From: Prevotellaceae bacterium MN60
GTDB lineage: Bacteria; Bacteroidota; Bacteroidia; Bacteroidales; Bacteroidaceae
NCBI GenBank assembly: GCA_900199555.1
Contig: FZQZ01000017.1
Location: 1-44,782, forward strand
DNA length: 44,782 nucleotides
Direction: 5' to 3'
This document shows, piece by piece, positions 41,038-44,782 of the stretch; positions within the stretch are counted from its first letter, which is position 1; each line of letters begins with the position of its first letter. A program made the position numbers and the translations under genes. The notes beneath the pieces are model-generated. The model was given only the letters and a program-made list of their open reading frames with translations, was not told the DNA's origin and did no database searches.

Positions 41038-41727
41038 ATGAAAAAAATGATGATTTTATTAGTAGCTGTCGCCATGGTGATGATGAATCACTCATGCTGC
41101 AAGGAAGGAATGGAATATCGAGCAGGTGACCTGAGTGTATGTATCGAAGCGGGAGACGGATGGTTGCACGACTATCCTCTGTTTCTGGGTATCAACAAGA
41201 AGAATCCGCCCCAGATTGCCATTTGGCTAGAGGATGTCAACGGGAGATACCTGATGACGTTGTATGCTTCGAAGAAAATAGCCACGCAAAGATGGATAGG
41301 TGCACATGGCAACCCGCGAAAGGAGGCCTTGCCATATTGGAGTCATCGGTGTGGAGGACTTCCGTTGACTGACGGCATGACGGGGGCTACACCACGAAAA
41401 ACCTTCGATGTGCGTATGCAGAACAAAGCCGGAATCCGACAGTACCGCGTGATGATTGAAGTGAATCATTCCATCGACTGGAACGATTTCTATCCTGAGA
41501 ATGCGAAAGCTGAGTCCACGAACTATTCTGGTGGTAATGAGGGAAGCGGACAACCTGCCCTTATCTACAGAACTGACGTGGATTTGGACTCTGGGCGCAA
41601 TACTTTCGAAGCCATTCTGATAGGCCACAGTAGCCCAGATGGAACCGATGGTGACATCCATCACGACATGGAGGGCATCACCTCGGCACTCACAATTGTT
41701 AGACGAATCACGATTCATATAAAATGA
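41038..41727 (+). CDS. DUF2271-like putative lipoprotein
   Basis: The 229-residue protein has an N-terminal signal with MMNHSCCKEG, a possible lipobox cysteine near residue 17. The core segment PPQIAIWLEDVNGRYLMTLYASKKIATQRWIG resembles the DUF2271 family of predicted periplasmic proteins, sometimes found near PepSY and flavin-transfer proteins; the assignment is moderate. The start at 41038 (MKKMMILL) fits the signal peptide. It overlaps the next gene by 4 nt (ATGA). Probably controlled by the adjacent LytTR regulator. Confidence 0.75.
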   Translation: MKKMMILLVAVAMVMMNHSCCKEGMEYRAGDLSVCIEAGDGWLHDYPLFLGINKKNPPQIAIWLEDVNGRYLMTLYASKKIATQRWIGAHGNPRKEALPYWSHRCGGLPLTDGMTGATPRKTFDVRMQNKAGIRQYRVMIEVNHSIDWNDFYPENAKAESTNYSGGNEGSGQPALIYRTDVDLDSGRNTFEAILIGHSSPDGTDGDIHHDMEGITSALTIVRRITIHIK

Positions 41728-42317
41728 AGAAAATAGTATTATTAATGGTTTTAGCCTGCATGTCAATAGCCGTACAAGCCCAGACGGATAAGGTTTCTTT
41801 CAAGACAAATATCGTGACGGGCATGCCCTTGCTAGATTCTGACATCAAGCCCCTGTCGCTACTTATCTCTGCTGTATATCAAATCCATCCACGATTGTCG
41901 GCGGGAGTGGGAACGGGATTATCAAAGTATGACCATCTGATGATTCCTGTATATGGCATATTACACTGGAATTTCACCAAGCAGCATCGTTTCACCCCTT
42001 TCCTGGCAAGCAACATTGGTTATGCCTATGCGCCTAAGAAACATGTTAACGGAGGTTTTTACCTCACACCGTCCGTTGGTGTCAGCTATCAGATGAAAGG
42101 CCGCCAATCAACGGAGCAGCGCCCTCCATCCGAGTTTGTCAGCAAAAAGTCCAGTCGTGATGGACGAAGGCGCAGCTCATGCCTGCTATTATCCATCGGC
42201 TACGAATTGCAAGAGTACACACAACTCAAGTCTTACGAGACGTCGCTCACATTCACACAATATATGGAGGATATCAGCAATCAAGCCCTCGTTGTGAATA
42301 TTGGCTTCGTTTTTTAA
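41724..42317 (+). CDS. Small outer-membrane beta-barrel-like protein
   Basis: The 197-residue protein has a signal peptide (1-19, ending VQAQ) and alternating hydrophobic strands ending in LVVNIGFVF, a C-terminal phenylalanine typical of outer-membrane insertion. It resembles small OmpA-like or beta-barrel proteins without a known ligand. Its start overlaps the DUF2271-like stop, so the two are translated together. Confidence 0.8.
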   Translation: MKKIVLLMVLACMSIAVQAQTDKVSFKTNIVTGMPLLDSDIKPLSLLISAVYQIHPRLSAGVGTGLSKYDHLMIPVYGILHWNFTKQHRFTPFLASNIGYAYAPKKHVNGGFYLTPSVGVSYQMKGRQSTEQRPPSEFVSKKSSRDGRRRSSCLLLSIGYELQEYTQLKSYETSLTFTQYMEDISNQALVVNIGFVF

Positions 42318-42325
42318 CGTCACTC

Positions 42326-42389
42326 GTCACAAATCTGTGCGTTTTATCCCAGAAAAATTTGGTGCTGTCATTTCAACTAAGTACCTTTG
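42326..42389 (+). promoter_or_regulatory. Promoter D with direct-repeat operator
   Basis: GTCAC (42326-42330) and ATCCC (42346-42350) are 20 nt apart. TTG (42359-42361) begins 13 nt after the start of ATCCC, two more than in the other copies. TACCTTTG (42382-42389) follows after 20 nt. A second GTCAC lies at 42319-42323. Confidence 0.75.
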
Positions 42390-42417
42390 CGACGTCAAAA
42401 CATTAAACAGAAAGAAC

Positions 42418-43260
42418 ATGTCTGAGCATTGGGAGATATATGCCGACTGGAATCCATGGCACGGATGCACCAAGATTAGTCCTGGGTGCAAGTATTGCTA
42501 TGTCTATCGTCAAGACGAGATGTACGGAAGCGAGATATCGAGCAGTGAGTGCAGAAAGACAGCCAACTTTAACCTGCCGATAAAGAAGAAACGCGACAAG
42601 TCGTGGAAGATAGAGAGCGGCAAGATTGTCTTCACATGCTTCACGTCCGACTTCCTACTGAAGGATGCTGACGAGTGGCGACCTGAATGCTGGCAGATGA
42701 TCAAGCAGAGGAGCGACCTATGGTTCTTTTTCTTCACCAAACGCATCGACCGTTTCATGGAGTGCGTACCCGATGATTGGGGTGATGGCTACGACAATGT
42801 CATCGTAGGGTGTACGGTGGAGAATCAGGCGATGGCAGACTACCGTCTACCCATCTTTCTGTCACTACCCATCAAGCACAGGAACATTATCGTGGCTCCC
42901 ATGTTGACAGCCATCGACCTCACCCCTTACCTCAACAACACCATTGAAGAGGTGTCTGTGGGCGGAGAGTCAGGCATCGATGCGCGCCCCTGCAACTACG
43001 ACTGGATTCTTGACGTGCGTGAGCAGTGTATAGCCAAGGGCATAGCTTTCCGCTTCCACCAGACAGGAGCACGTTTCATCAAAGACGGAAAGATGTATCG
43101 TGTACCACGCCGCTTCCAACTCAGTCAGGCACACAAGGCAAACATCGACTACAAGATTGGTAAGTACCTCGTTCCCCAAACCATCAAGTTTGAATGGAAG
43201 GACAGCGATTATCAATCGCCCCTCCTAACCTCCCCTAGGGGAGGAACTCTGAGCGCATAA
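42418..43260 (+). CDS. Gp37/Gp68 (DUF5131) family protein with a repeat-derived C-terminus
   Basis: The 280 residues start SEHWEIYADWNPWHGCTKISPGCKYCYVYR, with a C-x5-C-x2-C cluster typical of the DUF5131 family (phage Gp37/Gp68, radical-SAM-like). Further family segments are FTCFTSDFLLKDADEWR, TKRIDRFMECVPDDWG and VSVGGESGIDARPCNYDW. The reaction is not known. The last residues (SPLLTSPRGGTLSA) and the stop codon are supplied by the repeat at 43219-43269, so the original C-terminus has been altered. I chose ATG at 42418; the upstream frame crosses promoter D. Confidence 0.88.
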   Translation: MSEHWEIYADWNPWHGCTKISPGCKYCYVYRQDEMYGSEISSSECRKTANFNLPIKKKRDKSWKIESGKIVFTCFTSDFLLKDADEWRPECWQMIKQRSDLWFFFFTKRIDRFMECVPDDWGDGYDNVIVGCTVENQAMADYRLPIFLSLPIKHRNIIVAPMLTAIDLTPYLNNTIEEVSVGGESGIDARPCNYDWILDVREQCIAKGIAFRFHQTGARFIKDGKMYRVPRRFQLSQAHKANIDYKIGKYLVPQTIKFEWKDSDYQSPLLTSPRGGTLSA

Positions 43261-43269
43261 ACATTTCTC
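43219..43269. repeat. Repeat with CCTCCCCTAGGGGAGG palindrome at the 3' end of the Gp37-like gene
   Basis: It contains the palindrome CCTCCCCTAGGGGAGG (43229-43244) and then GCGCATAAACATTTCTC (43253-43269), shared with the core of the element at 28246-28330. The TAA in GCGCATAA is the stop of the Gp37-like gene. Confidence 0.75.
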
Positions 43270-43342
43270 GTACCTCCAGCCTCGCAGAGGCTGCCCCCCG
43301 TACCCCCGCACCCTCGAATGTTCAATGTTGCTTTCAGCGACA

Positions 43343-43399
43343 CCGCTCACGCTCGGCATAGCTCATGCAAGCATGGCTCTGCTCTCGCTTAATCGCGGC
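43343..43399 (+). repeat. Hairpin repeat upstream of the hydrolase promoter
   Basis: GCTCACGCTCGGCA (43345-43358) and TCTCGCTTAATCGCGGC (43383-43399) flank a hairpin CATGC-AA-GCATG. The same two blocks frame the leader hairpin at 22730-22794, and the first occurs reversed at 32720-32736. Confidence 0.75.
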
Positions 43400-43417
43400 G
43401 TTCAACGTATACCGTTT

Positions 43418-43479
43418 ATCCCAAAACCACGCAGAATATCCCAGAAATTTGGTGTTTTCCGCAACCATGTGTACCTTTG
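43418..43479 (+). promoter_or_regulatory. Promoter E with direct-repeat operator
   Basis: ATCCC at 43418-43422 and 43438-43442 are 20 nt apart; the first is preceded by ACCGTTT and the second by GCAGAAT. TTG (43449-43451) begins 11 nt after the second ATCCC. TACCTTTG (43472-43479) follows after 20 nt. The region 43261-43416 before it contains no gene, only the repeat features listed. Confidence 0.8.
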
Positions 43480-43516
43480 CAACGTCAAATCATTAAAAAT
43501 TAAAACAAAAAACAAA

Positions 43517-44407
43517 ATGAAAAAAATAAGATTATGGGCAGCACTCCTATTCATCTGTTTATTGTCAGGGGCGCTTGCTGGATGTAACACTACGCCAGAC
43601 AACCTAAGCGATGTCGCCTCAGTGTATGAAACTATCAACGACAGCGTTCGCGTACATTATAAAATATATGGCGAAGGTAAAAAGACCATCTGCTTCGTTC
43701 ATGGCTTCGGTTGCGACCTCAATACTTGGGAGATGCAGTTCGAGGCATTGCGCGACGAGCAGAACCTGCAGCTCCTATTTATCGACCTGCCAGGCTATGG
43801 TGAGAGCAGCAAGCCTCACGTGGATTACACACTCGATTTCTTTGCTAAGGCTGTCAATGCCGTGTTGAACAAAGAGCATGTAAGAGATCTAGTTCTTGTG
43901 GGACATAGCCTTGGCACTCCCGTGTGTCGTCAGGTACTGATGAGTGGTCGAAAGGGTAACCTCGTCGATATCGATGGTGTTTATTGTTTCTACGATGGCA
44001 CAGAAACGCCCGAATACATAGAAGCTGTCAATCAGTTCGGTCATGCTTTCGACGGACCAGATTGTAGTGACGTTATCACAGGCTTCGTCACCTCGCTGGC
44101 TGGTCCTAACACGCCTCAGGCCATCAGCGACTATGCCATGAGCGTGATGCCCAAGACACCACAGTATGTAGCATCAAGTACCATGCGTCATCTCGTGGAG
44201 CGTCAATGGTGGTCGCAGCGTCCTTTGCATGGTCAGGCTATGGTCATCTGTACCCAGAATAGTGGTCTTGACCCCGACAATCGTCAGAAGATGGAGCGCT
44301 TGTATCCCCACCTCGACTATACCGAACTGACTACCTGTGGGCACTTCATCCACATGGAGCAGCCCGAGATGTTCAACGAGAAACTAAAAGCATTTATAAA
44401 GGTATGA
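43517..44407 (+). CDS. Alpha/beta hydrolase, putative lipoprotein
   Basis: The 296-residue protein has a lipobox-like signal (LLSGALAGC, Cys near 23), so it probably sits in a membrane facing the periplasm. The alpha/beta hydrolase motifs are the oxyanion segment CFVHGFGCDLNTWEMQF, the nucleophile elbow VGHSLGTP (Ser in GHSLG) and the catalytic His in TTCGHFIHMEQPEMF. Substrate unknown; possibly an ester or lactone hydrolase. It lies behind promoter E, with a YjdF-like gene 34 nt downstream, so both probably respond to the same signal. ATG at 43517 is chosen because the upstream frame crosses the repeat and promoter. Confidence 0.9.
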   Translation: MKKIRLWAALLFICLLSGALAGCNTTPDNLSDVASVYETINDSVRVHYKIYGEGKKTICFVHGFGCDLNTWEMQFEALRDEQNLQLLFIDLPGYGESSKPHVDYTLDFFAKAVNAVLNKEHVRDLVLVGHSLGTPVCRQVLMSGRKGNLVDIDGVYCFYDGTETPEYIEAVNQFGHAFDGPDCSDVITGFVTSLAGPNTPQAISDYAMSVMPKTPQYVASSTMRHLVERQWWSQRPLHGQAMVICTQNSGLDPDNRQKMERLYPHLDYTELTTCGHFIHMEQPEMFNEKLKAFIKV

Positions 44408-44441
44408 GGGTGATAACTTGTTCCCGTTTACGGAATAATTT

Positions 44442-44782
44442 ATGAATACAGGTACGCTGACTGTCTTGTTTGAAGATCCTTTCTGGATTGGTTTGTTTGA
44501 GCAAACCGACCATGAAGGGTTGCACGTTTGCAAGGTTACTTTCGGTGCCGAGCCGACGGACAAGGAAGTGATGGAGTTCATTGATAAGAACTGGCATCGC
44601 CTTCAGTATAGTCAGCCTGTAGATGTGACTCCCACCACCGAGGTCAGGAAGAATCCCAAGCGACAACTACGCGAAGCCAAGAAACAGATGCAGTCGCAGG
44701 GCATAGGTACCAAGTCGCAACAAGCCCTGAAGCAGCAACAGGAACAGAACAAGATGGAGCGCAAACAGCGCACAAAAGCAGA
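44442..44782 (+). CDS. YjdF-like (DUF2992) protein, N-terminal part
   Basis: The frame from ATG at 44442 stays open to the window edge (113 residues). The translated start MNTGTLTVLFEDPFWIGLFEQ, then VCKVTFGAEPTDKEVMEFI and a C-terminal run rich in Gln, Lys and Arg, matches the YjdF/DUF2992 family. In Firmicutes this family is often preceded by the yjdF RNA motif, which responds to aromatic azaheterocycles; no such RNA is seen here, since the gene directly follows the hydrolase by 34 nt. The 3' end lies outside the window. Confidence 0.8.
   Translation, partial: MNTGTLTVLFEDPFWIGLFEQTDHEGLHVCKVTFGAEPTDKEVMEFIDKNWHRLQYSQPVDVTPTTEVRKNPKRQLREAKKQMQSQGIGTKSQQALKQQQEQNKMERKQRTKA

Noticed and set aside
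40518..41129. Plus-strand open frame opposite the LytTR regulator
   Set aside because: It overlaps the divergent promoter region and is a shadow of a well-supported gene.

Overview
The window looks like a chromosomal segment of a Bacteroidales bacterium, most likely Prevotella or a close relative. The evidence is: promoters of the Bacteroidetes type (TTG, 19-20 bp, TAnnTTTG) in front of most transcription units; a Bacteroidetes-like 16S rRNA 5' end; outer-membrane proteins of Bacteroidetes families (DUF4421, carboxypeptidase-like/plug barrel proteins, LptE); and LytS/LytTR signalling. The species cannot be fixed from the sequence alone.

Layout. 1-650: 5' end of a 16S rRNA gene on the minus strand with its leader and promoter. 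652-6870: housekeeping genes (bifunctional penicillin-binding protein, pyrB-pyrI, glyA, a structured RNA of unknown class, ribE). 7144-14390: a probable operon of TolC-like outer-membrane channel, membrane fusion protein, MacB-like ATPase and permease, LytS-type histidine kinase, LytTR response regulator, then serine acetyltransferase. 14460-20304 (minus): a small lipoprotein, an AmpG-like permease and a large three-module protein (glycosyltransferase 2, DUF4922/HIT-like, SpoIID). 20431-25944: rlmN, pdxA, a sigma-54 activator overlapping lptE, a TPR-type protein, secG and tRNA-His. 26000-44782: an accessory region of mostly small single-function genes: a chloramphenicol-acetyltransferase-like protein, a class A beta-lactamase, four acyl or acetyltransferases, GyrI-like binding proteins, MerR, VOC, PhzF, isochorismatase, alpha/beta hydrolase and the start of a YjdF-like protein.

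The most interesting signal is regulatory. Six promoters in the accessory region (ahead of genes at 28440, 35570, 38029, 41038, 42418 and 43517) carry direct repeats of RTC(A/C)C spaced 20-21 nt apart. In five of the six the last repeat lies 11 or 13 nt before a -33 TTG, which is followed by exactly 20 nt and a TAnnTTTG-type -7 box. The intergenic region next to a membrane-anchored LytTR-domain regulator (39980-40849) has four such repeats in a row. Period and sequence resemble known LytTR binding sites, so I infer a local LytTR regulon joining a zinc-ribbon/flavin-binding-like protein, an outer-membrane receptor-like protein, PhzF, a DUF2271-like lipoprotein, a Gp37/DUF5131 protein and a lipoprotein hydrolase.

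A second theme is dispersed repeats. Elements built from 7-nt or 9-nt tandem units occur at seven places. Three of them have inverted arms around a conserved core, and two near-identical copies flank the CAT-like gene as direct repeats. Other repeats have supplied the C-terminal ends of two proteins and an in-frame 4 x 7-residue linker in the sigma-54 activator.
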